Assembly: GCF_015864955.1 (NCBI RefSeq)
Contig: NZ_JADYWE010000004.1
Coordinates: 1 to 25,902 of the forward strand
Length of the DNA stretch: 25,902 nt
From: Salinibacterium sp. NK8237
GTDB taxonomy: Bacteria > Actinomycetota > Actinomycetes > Actinomycetales > Microbacteriaceae
Direction: 5' to 3'
This document shows, piece by piece, positions 11,919-19,309 of this stretch (position 1 is the first letter of the stretch; every line of letters begins with the position of its first letter). A program made the position numbers and the translations under genes. Below the pieces are notes generated by a model. It had not been told where the DNA came from, ran no database searches, and saw only the letters and a list, made by a program, of their open reading frames with translations.

Positions 11919-12836
11919 CTACACCTTCAAATATCGGCTGATCGCCACCCCGGCGGATACGGCTGCAAGTGCTGCCCCGGAGACGATGAGAATGGGCACA
12001 ACCAGCAGCGCCTCTTCCATTCCGAGCAGGCTCGTATTGACGGGAAGGGTCGAGGCGAGATAGCCGCGAACGAAGAACTGCACAATCGCGACGATGGCGC
12101 CGCCCGCTAGGACTGATCCGATCAGCGAGGCAAAGACACCCTCAAGAATGAATGGCGTCTGGATGAACCGGTTTGACGCCCCCACGAGTCTCATAATGCC
12201 GAGCTCTCGCCGTCGAGAGAACGCGCTCAGCCGGATGGTCGTGGCAATGAGCAGGACCGCAGCGACCAGCATTAGACCAGCGACCCCAATCGCGGTGTAA
12301 CTAGCGGCGTTCAGAATCGAAAAAATCGGCTCTAGATAGGCCCGCTGATCTTCAACACTTTCGACTCCTGCAAGTCCAGACAGACTCTCGATGAGCACGT
12401 CGGCCTGCTCGGGGTCGACGAGGTTCACCCGGAAGCTCTCGTTCAACGACTCCGGGGTAATGATGCCTTCGAAGGTCGAGTCAGCGAACTGCACCTTGAA
12501 ATTCTCGTAGGCCTGCTCATGCGTCTCAAACTCGACGTCGTTGATGTACGGTGCGAGGGTCGGTGAATCAAGCTGTTGCTGCACGGCAGCGATCTGGTCT
12601 TCCGTTGCCTCAGCAAGGGTGCAATTGCCGGTGGTGTCGATCTCCGTGCACATGTACACCGCCACTTGAGCACGGTCGTACCAGTACCCCTTCATCTGCC
12701 CAATTTGCATTTGCAGAAGAATGGATGCGCCGACGAAGGTCAGGGAGATGAAGGTCACCAAAACAACGGAGACCACCATCGAGAGATTGCGGCGAAGTCC
12801 GCTGCCGACCTCTCCTAAGATCAGTCCGAGCCTCAT
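11919..12836 (-). CDS. ftsX: Cell division protein FtsX
   Basis: Membrane partner of FtsE. FtsEX couples ATP hydrolysis at the divisome to activation of peptidoglycan hydrolases outside the cell. The 305-residue protein has the expected topology: a transmembrane helix at about 19-41, a large extracellular domain (42-177), then helices at about 178-201, 230-256 and 277-299. The cytoplasmic segment [19 protein letters not shown] (208-226) is the usual coupling region. Two cysteines (63 and 72) in the outer domain could form a disulfide. Its ATG overlaps the ftsE stop by 4 nt, so the two are translationally coupled. Confidence 0.96.
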   Translation of the reverse strand: MRLGLILGEVGSGLRRNLSMVVSVVLVTFISLTFVGASILLQMQIGQMKGYWYDRAQVAVYMCTEIDTTGNCTLAEATEDQIAAVQQQLDSPTLAPYINDVEFETHEQAYENFKVQFADSTFEGIITPESLNESFRVNLVDPEQADVLIESLSGLAGVESVEDQRAYLEPIFSILNAASYTAIGVAGLMLVAAVLLIATTIRLSAFSRRRELGIMRLVGASNRFIQTPFILEGVFASLIGSVLAGGAIVAIVQFFVRGYLASTLPVNTSLLGMEEALLVVPILIVSGAALAAVSAGVAISRYLKV

Positions 12837-13645
12837 GCGTCGAGCCCCTCACCCTGCGACGACGGCGTCATTGGTCGAGCGGGAGACTGGGCTGCAGGAA
12901 ACGCGGCGGACGCGGGTTTGCTTGCCGCCGGATGCGGAATGCGGCCCTGAGTCGGAACCGTCTGAGTTTGGTATCCGCCCTGAAGTTCGTCACGCACAAT
13001 CTGCCCACCGATGAGTTCGATGACTCGGCGCTTCATCTGGTCGACAATGCCGGCATCGTGGGTTGCCATCAGTACGGTCGTGCCGCCGAGGTTGATGCGC
13101 TCAAGGAGCGTCATAATTCCCGCAGCGGTCGCCGGGTCAAGGTTTCCTGTCGGCTCATCCGCAAGCATGATTGCAGGCTTATTAACGACGGCGCGAGCAA
13201 TCGCCACACGCTGCTGCTCACCGCCGGAAAGTTCGTGAGGGAACCGGCCCGACTTGCCGGCCAGACCGACCATTTTTAGGGCATCCGGAACGGCCTCTTG
13301 AATGAAGCCGCGGCTCTTGCCAATCACCTGAAGCGTGAACGCCACATTATCGAAGACCGTCTTGTTCGGCAGCAGGCGGAAGTCTTGGAAGACGACACCG
13401 AGGTTACGGCGGAAATAGGGCACCTTGCGGCTCGACAGCGTATTGAGGTGTTGCCCGAGCACATGAATGGAACCCTTCGAGGGGTTCTCCTCTTTGAGGA
13501 TCAGGCGCAAAAAGCTCGACTTGCCCGAGCCGGAAGCGCCAACCAAAAACACGAACTCGCCCTTGAGGATCTCAAGGTCAACAGAGTTCAGCGCCGGTCG
13601 TGTCGTGCCCGGATACGACTTCGAAACAGAATCAAAACGAATCAT
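12833..13645 (-). CDS. ftsE: Cell division ATP-binding protein FtsE
   Basis: ATPase of the FtsEX ABC system. The start is taken at ATG 13645 ([13 protein letters not shown]), where family similarity begins; a longer open frame reaches 13702. In the resulting 270 residues, Walker A GASGSGKS is at 36-43, the Q-loop Gln at 87, the signature LSGGE at 139-143, Walker B IMLADE at 159-164 and the H-loop His at 196. The ATPase core ends near 221. About 45 residues rich in Pro, Ala, Ser and Gln follow, which most FtsE proteins lack and which look disordered. It is coupled to ftsX by ATGA. Confidence 0.96.
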   Translation of the reverse strand: MIRFDSVSKSYPGTTRPALNSVDLEILKGEFVFLVGASGSGKSSFLRLILKEENPSKGSIHVLGQHLNTLSSRKVPYFRRNLGVVFQDFRLLPNKTVFDNVAFTLQVIGKSRGFIQEAVPDALKMVGLAGKSGRFPHELSGGEQQRVAIARAVVNKPAIMLADEPTGNLDPATAAGIMTLLERINLGGTTVLMATHDAGIVDQMKRRVIELIGGQIVRDELQGGYQTQTVPTQGRIPHPAASKPASAAFPAAQSPARPMTPSSQGEGLDA

Positions 13646-13785
13646 TTGGAGCCAGCCTAAGGAGCCGTGCCTGAGAACTCGGCAGCGACGCACCGCAGGC
13701 ACGTACTCACAGGATGGCCCAGTTCAGGGCACACCGGCAGCGGATGACCGATCAGTGGCGCCCTAGGTAGACCGAGCGGTCGTGG

Positions 13786-14892
13786 TTACTCGATTGCGCG
13801 CTTGCGCCATTTGATTCCGGCCGAGATGAAACCGTCGAGGTCACCATCGAACACATTCGAAGGATTGTTGACCTCGAATTCGGTGCGGAGGTCTTTCACC
13901 ATTTGATACGGCGCCAAAACGTAGCTGCGCATCTGGTCGCCCCAGCTCGCGGTAATGACACCCGCGATTTCCTTCTTAGTGGCCGCTTCTTGCTCGCGCT
14001 GCAGTAGCAAGAGTCGCGACTGCAACACGCGCATGGCGGCAGCACGGTTCTGAATCTGGCTCTTTTCGTTCTGACAACTCACCACAATTCCCGTGGGCAA
14101 GTGGGTGATGCGCACCGCGGAGTCCGTCGTGTTAACCGACTGGCCGCCGGGACCGGAGGACCGGAAGACATCGACACGGATGTCGTTCTCGGGAACTTCG
14201 ACAACATCCGTAGTCTCAATAAGAGGAACAACTTCGACCGCGGCAAAACTCGTCTGGCGCTTGCCTGCTGAGTTGAACGGGCTCATGCGAACGAGACGGT
14301 GCGTGCCAGCCTCAACACTGAGCGTTCCGAAAGCGAAAGGAGCGTCGACCTCGAAGGTCGCTGACTTGATGCCGGCTTCTTCGGCATAGCTCGTGTCGAG
14401 CACGCGTGTGGGATAGGAGTGCTGCTCGGCGTACCGCAGATACATGCGCAACAGCATTTCGGCGAAATCGGCGGCGTCAACGCCTCCGGCTCCCGCGCGA
14501 ATGGTGATGACAGCGGGTCGCTGATCAAACTCGCCGTTGAGGAGGGTTTGCACCTCAAGGTCGCCCAAGGTCTTCGTGATGCCCCTGAGCTCGGCGCGAG
14601 CATCCGCTGCAGCCTGATCGTCACTCTCTTCATTCGCCAACTCGACCATGATCTCGAGATCATCAAGGCGACTCGAAATGGAGTTGATCTTGGCCAGCTC
14701 GGCCTGACGGTGACTGAGGTCACTCGTGACCTTCTGCGCCTTATCGGTGTCATCCCACAGATCGGGGGCACCAGCCGCCTCGCTTAATCGTGCGATCTCC
14801 GACGTGAGCCGGTCGGTGTCGACCACCTGGCGAATGTCCGCAAAGGTGGAGCGCAGCGCCGCGATGTCGTCAGAAAAGTCCAGTTCATCCAT
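13786..14892 (-). CDS. prfB: Peptide chain release factor 2
   Basis: Reads UGA and UAA stop codons and triggers peptide release. The start is taken at ATG 14892 ([13 protein letters not shown]), giving 368 residues; the open frame extends to 15000, but the extra part is not RF2-like. The stop-codon-reading tripeptide Ser-Pro-Phe is at 204-206 and the catalytic GGQ at 249-251. The whole protein lies in one frame, so the programmed +1 frameshift that controls RF2 in many bacteria is absent. A -10-like TAGTCT lies on the minus strand at 14908-14913, just upstream. It leads the prfB-ftsE-ftsX-smpB block. Confidence 0.96.
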   Translation of the reverse strand: MDELDFSDDIAALRSTFADIRQVVDTDRLTSEIARLSEAAGAPDLWDDTDKAQKVTSDLSHRQAELAKINSISSRLDDLEIMVELANEESDDQAAADARAELRGITKTLGDLEVQTLLNGEFDQRPAVITIRAGAGGVDAADFAEMLLRMYLRYAEQHSYPTRVLDTSYAEEAGIKSATFEVDAPFAFGTLSVEAGTHRLVRMSPFNSAGKRQTSFAAVEVVPLIETTDVVEVPENDIRVDVFRSSGPGGQSVNTTDSAVRITHLPTGIVVSCQNEKSQIQNRAAAMRVLQSRLLLLQREQEAATKKEIAGVITASWGDQMRSYVLAPYQMVKDLRTEFEVNNPSNVFDGDLDGFISAGIKWRKRAIE

Positions 14893-14932
14893 GTCACCAA
14901 CCAGACTACCCGCGAACCCCACACGACACCTG

Positions 14933-14961
14933 TTGGCCTCGCGCCCGTTCGCGCGCATACT
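14933..14961 (+). promoter_or_regulatory. Putative promoter of the MFS gene
   Basis: TTGGCC (14933-14938) and CATACT (14956-14961) are separated by 17 bp, about 30 nt upstream of the MFS ATG at 14991. It lies in the 98-bp region shared with the divergent prfB gene. Confidence 0.35.
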
Positions 14962-14990
14962 GTGGCCCGCACGACATATTATGGACGGCG

Positions 14991-16247
14991 ATGAGCACAA
15001 CAGAACAACCCTTTAGCTGGCGCTCGATCGGGCTTCCCGTTCTCTTGCCGACACTGCTTTTTTCGATCGGTGAAGGTGCGATCATCCCGCTGATTCCGAT
15101 CGCGGCTGACAGCCTAGGGGCGACTCTGGCAATTGCTGGCCTCGTCGCAGCCGTACTGACCCTCGGCGAGCTGTTCGGCAATATTCCGAGCGGATGGCTC
15201 ATCTCCCGTGTGGGCGAACGCCCGGCCATGATCGGCGCGAGTGCACTCTCCATCATCGGAGTCGTGATCGCGATTCTCGCCCCCAACCCCGTCGCACTCG
15301 GATTCGGTGTGCTGCTGCTCGGACTGGCTGCCGCCGTGTTTGCTTTGGCGCGACATGCTTTTCTCACGAGCTTTGTACCCGTCGCCTACCGTGCACGCGC
15401 ACTCTCTACACTCGGCGGAACCTTCCGGCTTGGCATCTTTATCGGTCCCTTCATCTCTGCCGGGGTCATTCACCTCACCGGCACCGTGACTGCTGCCTTC
15501 TGGATTCATGTTGTCGCCGCATTGGCCGCGGCCGCGGTGCTCCTTCTCCTCCCCGACCCCGCGACAACCTTCGGAGCGGTGCATACCACTCGCGTCAACA
15601 ACCGCACGCTGCGGGACGGCGAAGCGCTGGTAGAGCAAGAATCACACGGGCTTTTCGCTACCGTGCACCGCAATCGTGCGCTGCTCTCACGCCTCGGGCT
15701 CGGTGCCGCCGTTATCGGAGCAATGCGTGCGAGTCGTCAGGTGATTTTGCCGCTGTGGGCCGTGAGCATCGGGCTCGCCGACACCAATACCGCGATCATC
15801 ATCGGCATCGCCGGGGCCGTGGACTTCGCCCTCTTCTATACGGGCGGTCAAATCATGGACCGCTTCGGCCGACTCTGGACCGCCGTGCCTTCTCTCATTG
15901 GTCTCGGCATCGGCCACCTCGTGCTTTCGTTCACCCACGACTCAGCGCAGAACGTGGGATGGTTCATCTTCGCCGCCATGTTCCTGTCACTCGCGAACGG
16001 TCTGGGCAGCGGCATCCTGATGACCCTCGGCGCCGACCTTGCTCCGCAAGACAACCCCGCTCCGTTCCTCGGAGCCTGGCGCTTTACCGGAGGCGTCGGC
16101 CAGGCATCCTCTCCCCTGCTCATCGCGGGGATAACGGCCGTGGCCTCCATCTCCTTTGCTGCGGGGGCGGTAGGAATACTCGGTCTCATCGGCGCTGGAA
16201 TCATGGTGCGGTACGTGCCGCGCTACATCACGAAACCGCAGCGCTAG
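14991..16247 (+). CDS. MFS transporter
   Basis: A 418-residue inner-membrane protein with about 12 hydrophobic segments, the size and pattern of the major facilitator superfamily. The loop between helices 2 and 3 carries a motif A-like [16 protein letters not shown] (63-78). A hydrophilic middle loop near 190-230 separates two six-helix halves. The substrate cannot be told; drug or metabolite efflux is the usual role of this type. Start ATG 14991 has only a weak GGACGG upstream. It is divergent from prfB. The LysE-type exporter follows on the same strand after 64 nt, but its own -10 element suggests separate transcription. Confidence 0.9.
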   Translation: MSTTEQPFSWRSIGLPVLLPTLLFSIGEGAIIPLIPIAADSLGATLAIAGLVAAVLTLGELFGNIPSGWLISRVGERPAMIGASALSIIGVVIAILAPNPVALGFGVLLLGLAAAVFALARHAFLTSFVPVAYRARALSTLGGTFRLGIFIGPFISAGVIHLTGTVTAAFWIHVVAALAAAAVLLLLPDPATTFGAVHTTRVNNRTLRDGEALVEQESHGLFATVHRNRALLSRLGLGAAVIGAMRASRQVILPLWAVSIGLADTNTAIIIGIAGAVDFALFYTGGQIMDRFGRLWTAVPSLIGLGIGHLVLSFTHDSAQNVGWFIFAAMFLSLANGLGSGILMTLGADLAPQDNPAPFLGAWRFTGGVGQASSPLLIAGITAVASISFAAGAVGILGLIGAGIMVRYVPRYITKPQR

Positions 16248-16299
16248 TCACCACGATCAAGTCGGTGCCGGCCGGTCTTCTCCGGCGAGCCCGGAGCCC

Positions 16300-16312
16300 T
16301 AGACTGGCGAAA
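16300..16312 (+). promoter_or_regulatory. -10 element for a leaderless LysE-family transcript
   Basis: TAGACT at 16300-16305 is followed by 6 nt and then the ATG at 16312, so the predicted transcript starts at the start codon. No Shine-Dalgarno is visible and no convincing -35 is seen. Confidence 0.45.
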
Positions 16313-16953
16313 TGATCCCGAACAGCAACCTGATTGCCTTCGTGCTCATCGCGTTGCCGATCATCCTGATACCGGGACCCAGCGTGCTCTTTCTGATCGG
16401 CCGCTCGCTTTCTCTCGGAAAACTTGGCGGCATCATTAGCTCGCTGGGAAATGCCACCGGCGGCGTGACGCTCGTCTTCGCGGTGGCCTTCGGCGTCGGC
16501 ACGATTATCGCGCAATCAGTTATTGCGTTCACCGTCGTGAAGTATCTCGGCGCCGCCTACCTGATCTACCTCGGCATTCAAGCGATCCGTCACCGCAACG
16601 CTCACACGACAGCGGATGACGCCACTCCCCGCCCGCAGTCACGCTGGCGCATTTTCGGCCAAGGTTTCATTGTCGGCATCACGAATCCCAAAGCGACCGT
16701 GTTTTTCGTCGCTGTTTTGCCGCAGTTCGTGAGCTTCGGAGCCGGCAATGTGCAACTGCAGTTGCTCGTTTTGGGGCTGCTGTTTATGGCGATTGCCGTA
16801 GTGACGGACACGTCGTGGGCGATCGCTGCCGGCTTCGCGCGCGACTGGTTCGCGCGCTCACCGCAGAGAATCACCACCCTCAGCGCGACGGGTGGGGTGG
16901 CGTTGATCGCGCTGGGAGTGGGATCTCTATTTATCCCGCACACTAAGCAATAG
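16312..16953 (+). CDS. LysE/RhtB family amino-acid exporter
   Basis: A 213-residue membrane protein with about six hydrophobic segments. Family marks are PGPSVLFLIGRSLSLG (21-36), YLGAAYLIYLGIQAIR (78-93) and GFIVGITNPKATVFFVAVLPQF (118-139) with the conserved Asn-Pro-Lys at 125-127. These proteins export amino acids such as lysine, threonine or homoserine lactone; the substrate here is unknown. Its last 11 nt overlap the convergent SDR-like gene, including both stop codons, so no terminator lies between them. Confidence 0.92.
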   Translation: MIPNSNLIAFVLIALPIILIPGPSVLFLIGRSLSLGKLGGIISSLGNATGGVTLVFAVAFGVGTIIAQSVIAFTVVKYLGAAYLIYLGIQAIRHRNAHTTADDATPRPQSRWRIFGQGFIVGITNPKATVFFVAVLPQFVSFGAGNVQLQLLVLGLLFMAIAVVTDTSWAIAAGFARDWFARSPQRITTLSATGGVALIALGVGSLFIPHTKQ

Positions 16954-17596
16954 CGGCGATAACATCCGGAATCTGGGTGGCGCCATCAGTGAACTCGATG
17001 GTCTGACCGATGGTGTTGTCAGCATCGATTACTTCCGCGAGAACCCGGGCCACATTGTCGCGACTCGTGTGCTCGTCGGTGGCGTCATCGCCGACGCCGA
17101 TCATGCCCGATGCTGGTTCGCTCGAGAGTGAACCAGGGCCGACGATGGTGTACTCGAGGGGACCAGTGCGGAGGTGTTCGTCGGCAGCCGCTTTCGCTTC
17201 GGCATACGCGAAAAAGGCGTTGTCTTCGGGAACCCCGTGGTCGAAACCGGCACCCTTGTACGAGACCATGACATAGCGCTTGACGCCCGCATGGGCAGCA
17301 GCATCCATCGTGCGGATGGCCGCATCACGGTCAACCGAATAGGTGCGTACGGGGCTTCCCCCACCAGCACCCGCCGAGAACACGACGACATCGTGTCCTG
17401 TAAAGATTTCAGAGAGCTCTTCGGCACTGAGTGCCTCAATGTCTGCGATGACGGGCATGGCGCCCGTGGCACTGATGTCAGCCTCCTGCTCAGGCTTGCG
17501 GACCAACGAGTGCACGTGGTGGCCGCGAGAGGTGAGAAGCTCGGCCAGACTCAGGGCAATCTTGCCGTGGCCCCCGACGATAGCGATTCGTTTCAT
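16943..17596 (-). CDS. NAD(P)-binding atypical SDR family protein
   Basis: A 217-residue Rossmann-fold protein of the NAD(P)H-binding atypical short-chain dehydrogenase type (YwnB-like). The cofactor loop is GGHGKIA at 8-14. VVFSAGAGGG (71-80) and YVMVSYKGA (108-116) mark the following strands, and Tyr131/Lys135 (YAEAK) keep the Y-x3-K spacing of active SDR enzymes. The substrate is unknown; relatives are often described as epimerase-like or stress-linked reductases. AAAGGAG lies 6 nt before the ATG, a strong ribosome site. It is downstream of the TadG-like gene on the same strand, but a stem-loop between them suggests separate transcription. Confidence 0.88.
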   Translation of the reverse strand: MKRIAIVGGHGKIALSLAELLTSRGHHVHSLVRKPEQEADISATGAMPVIADIEALSAEELSEIFTGHDVVVFSAGAGGGSPVRTYSVDRDAAIRTMDAAAHAGVKRYVMVSYKGAGFDHGVPEDNAFFAYAEAKAAADEHLRTGPLEYTIVGPGSLSSEPASGMIGVGDDATDEHTSRDNVARVLAEVIDADNTIGQTIEFTDGATQIPDVIAAIA

Positions 17597-17693
17597 GGCT
17601 AACTCCTTTGCTTCGGTGATGCGCCTGCGAGAAGCGCACCATCCACGCTACGGATCGAAACTCCCTGTTCGCTGGGTGGAGTGTGATCGCGGG

Positions 17694-17729
17694 CTGGAGG
17701 ATTTCAGTGTGCTCGTCACTGGCCTCCAG
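17694..17729 (-). terminator. Stem-loop after the Tad-like cluster
   Basis: Outer arms CTGGAGG (17694-17700) and CCTCCAG (17723-17729) enclose inner arms CAGTG/CACTG with a 7-nt loop. The structure begins a few bases after the TadG-like stop codon. No T-tract follows, so it would be an atypical terminator or an mRNA 3'-end stabiliser. Confidence 0.45.
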
Positions 17730-17735
17730 GAAACA

Positions 17736-18179
17736 CTACGAAAAGACCGAACGAGCATTGGCGGTGACGTCGATACGCAGGCCCTCCGGGACCAAGAGCG
17801 AGACGAACGGCGGCCGCCAATAAGCAGACAGCGAGACCGTGGCACTGGAGTTGTCGATGCTTGTCGCTTGCTCGATGGTGAGCCCGTCGAACTCTGACGT
17901 CGGGGCGGCAGCGACATATTCCCTCACTGCGTCCGAGACTTTGGCGGGCGTCAATTGCGGGCGAAACCCCTGGGGCGTTCGCAGCACATCGTCGAGATCG
18001 TAGGATTCTGCCCCTACGAGAGCAGCGCCATCCGCGAGTGTGAAGAGTCGTTTGCGTTCCAGATAGAGCGAGGTTGCCGCGACCACCAGAAAGATGAGCA
18101 CGAGAGAGAGGAAGCCATAGAAGATGGTGAGCAGCAGTGCAGAGCCGTCGTCGTCGCGCAGCCCATCGCGCCGGCTCAC
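17736..18179 (-). CDS. TadG-like pilus assembly / secreted protein
   Basis: The start is taken at GTG 18179, whose G overlaps the upstream TAG stop by 1 nt; the open frame runs to 18353, but that part lies inside the upstream gene. The 147-residue protein has a short charged N-terminus (RRDGLRDDDGS), one hydrophobic helix at about 14-38, then LYLERKRLFTLADGAALVGA (39-58). That pattern is the hallmark of the TadG-like N-terminal domain and of actinobacterial helicase/secretion-neighbourhood TadE-like proteins. The rest should lie outside the membrane. In tad loci such proteins are minor pilins or envelope partners of the Flp pilus. It is the last gene of the cluster. Confidence 0.75.
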   Translation of the reverse strand: MSRRDGLRDDDGSALLLTIFYGFLSLVLIFLVVAATSLYLERKRLFTLADGAALVGAESYDLDDVLRTPQGFRPQLTPAKVSDAVREYVAAAPTSEFDGLTIEQATSIDNSSATVSLSAYWRPPFVSLLVPEGLRIDVTANARSVFS

Positions 18180-18631
18180 TAGCGCGACCCCGCAAACTGA
18201 GAAACCTGCTGCGTTGCGGCCGCGTCGAGCGGCACCTCTAGAGGAAATGACCCGGTCAAGACCGGCGGCGCCAGCGGGAGCGGCACAGCAATTGCCACCT
18301 GCACGGTGACGAAGTTGTGGCGGGACAGGCAATCGCTGGGATCGGGTGCGCACGAGATTGTGACCGCCGCGCTTGCAGCATCCACGTTGTGATTGTCGAG
18401 GGCGAACTCGACCGCGCGCGACGCCGCCGCGTTTGCCTCGCTGAGAGTGTCAGCCTGAACGAACACACGCGCCGCCTGGCGGGCAGCGCCCTCGGCGGCG
18501 AGAGCTCCGGACTGGATCGCGGACATCGTGAGCACCAGATACACGAGCGGAATGAGCATCACCATGCCGACCGTAATGAACTCCAGGGATGACGAACCCC
18601 GTTCATCAGCGAACCTGCTCGATAGCCGCAT
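18179..18631 (-). CDS. TadE-like pseudopilin (second copy)
   Basis: The start is set at ATG 18631 because GGAGGTG lies 7 nt upstream on the minus strand. The gene therefore begins 26 nt inside the end of the preceding TadE-like gene. The 150-residue protein has the TadE pattern: a short N-terminus, ERGSSSLEF (10-18) with Glu17 in the role of the pilin glutamate, a hydrophobic helix to about 39, then AAEGAARQAARVFV (45-58). Cys residues in the distal part (SCAPDPSDC) may form a disulfide. TadE-like proteins are processed pseudopilins of Tad pili. It overlaps the next gene by 1 nt. Confidence 0.8.
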   Translation of the reverse strand: MRLSSRFADERGSSSLEFITVGMVMLIPLVYLVLTMSAIQSGALAAEGAARQAARVFVQADTLSEANAAASRAVEFALDNHNVDAASAAVTISCAPDPSDCLSRHNFVTVQVAIAVPLPLAPPVLTGSFPLEVPLDAAATQQVSQFAGSR

Positions 18632-19019
18632 GGGCTGACACCTCCAAGCCATCGCTAATACCGATAAGGCCAAAGAGCGGGAGCGGTGCCCGCACGGTGA
18701 TGAGCACGGCAGGTTGCCCGAGGTGGGACGTGGTGCTTGCGCTCACCTCCGACGCATAGCCGGGCGACAGCGCCGTAGAGATGAGGTCACGAGTGCGAGT
18801 GACGCCATCGCCCAACGAGGTGTCGGCAAGGGAGGCGTAGCGCGCGCCCTCCGCCGCGGCATCCAACACCGTATTGCGGATGTGCAACGCAAGAGCCAGC
18901 TGGATGACGCTGAGCGTCAACACCGTCAGCAGAGCGGAGACGAGAACGAACTCCACCACGGCGGACCCAGATTCGTCAGCGCCCAGCAGCCTGCCGCGTT
19001 CGCGCCAGCGCGCACGCAT
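18606..19019 (-). CDS. TadE-like pseudopilin (first copy)
   Basis: A 137-residue protein with DESGSAVVEF (15-24), where Glu23 is the pilin-type glutamate after a possible Gly18/Ser19 prepilin-peptidase site. A hydrophobic helix (about 25-46) follows, then AAAEGARYASL. This is the standard TadE/TadF arrangement. The first A of its ATG is the last base of the preceding TAA stop (TAATG), so it is translationally coupled to the Flp-like gene. The second TadE-like gene starts inside its 3' end. It probably sits at the membrane as a minor pilin. Confidence 0.82.
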   Translation of the reverse strand: MRARWRERGRLLGADESGSAVVEFVLVSALLTVLTLSVIQLALALHIRNTVLDAAAEGARYASLADTSLGDGVTRTRDLISTALSPGYASEVSASTTSHLGQPAVLITVRAPLPLFGLIGISDGLEVSAHAAIEQVR

Positions 19020-19216
19020 TAGAAGCCGGTGACGCGATCAATAGCCTGTTCAAAAACCGAGCTGAGTGCTGGACCCGCAAGACCCCAAATAATGACCACA
19101 AGACCTGCGGTCATGAGAGTAATCAGCACCCAGCCCGGTACGTCTCCTCGCTCTGACGTGAGCGCTCGGGTGCCTCGGGAAAGCCCGCTCTTCAGTAGCA
19201 ATTGAGATGATTTCAC
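19019..19216 (-). CDS. Small Flp-pilin-like protein (DUF4244-like)
   Basis: The start is taken at GTG 19216, giving 65 residues; the open frame reaches 19309 but runs up to the preceding gene. The protein has a basic N-terminus, SERGDVPGWVLITLMTAGLV (21-40), one hydrophobic helix (about 29-48), and a short tail (SVFEQAIDRVTGF). It resembles the small Flp-like peptides (DUF4244 type) that precede tadE in actinobacterial tad loci and would be the main pilin subunit. It lacks the usual Glu after the cleavage glycine, having Asp25 instead. There is no Shine-Dalgarno; a -10 hexamer 6 nt upstream suggests a leaderless transcript. Confidence 0.72.
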   Translation of the reverse strand: MKSSQLLLKSGLSRGTRALTSERGDVPGWVLITLMTAGLVVIIWGLAGPALSSVFEQAIDRVTGF

Positions 19217-19222
19217 TCTGTA

Positions 19223-19252
19223 ATCATTGAGCGAAACACAATTGTGCGTAAA
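19223..19252 (-). promoter_or_regulatory. Putative promoter of the Tad-like cluster
   Basis: On the minus strand TTTACG (19247-19252) and AATGAT (19223-19228) are 18 bp apart, and AATGAT is followed by 6 nt and then the GTG start. The spacer contains the perfect palindrome CACAATTGTG (19237-19246), a possible operator. It lies in the 93-nt gap after the BCCT gene, so the cluster need not depend on read-through. Confidence 0.4.
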
Positions 19253-19309
19253 GATTTTCCACAATGGGGATGCGAGCGGCGCGAACAATCGTCGGCCGCC
19301 CGCTGCCAC

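Noticed and set aside
14893..15000. N-terminal extension of RF2 to 15000
   Set aside because: The added residues are not RF2-like and cover the intergenic region shared with the divergent MFS gene; MDELDF at 14892 is the natural start.
15194..16315. 373-codon plus frame overlapping the MFS gene
   Set aside because: Arg/His/Cys-rich shadow in another frame; the overlapping MFS frame has clear transporter features.
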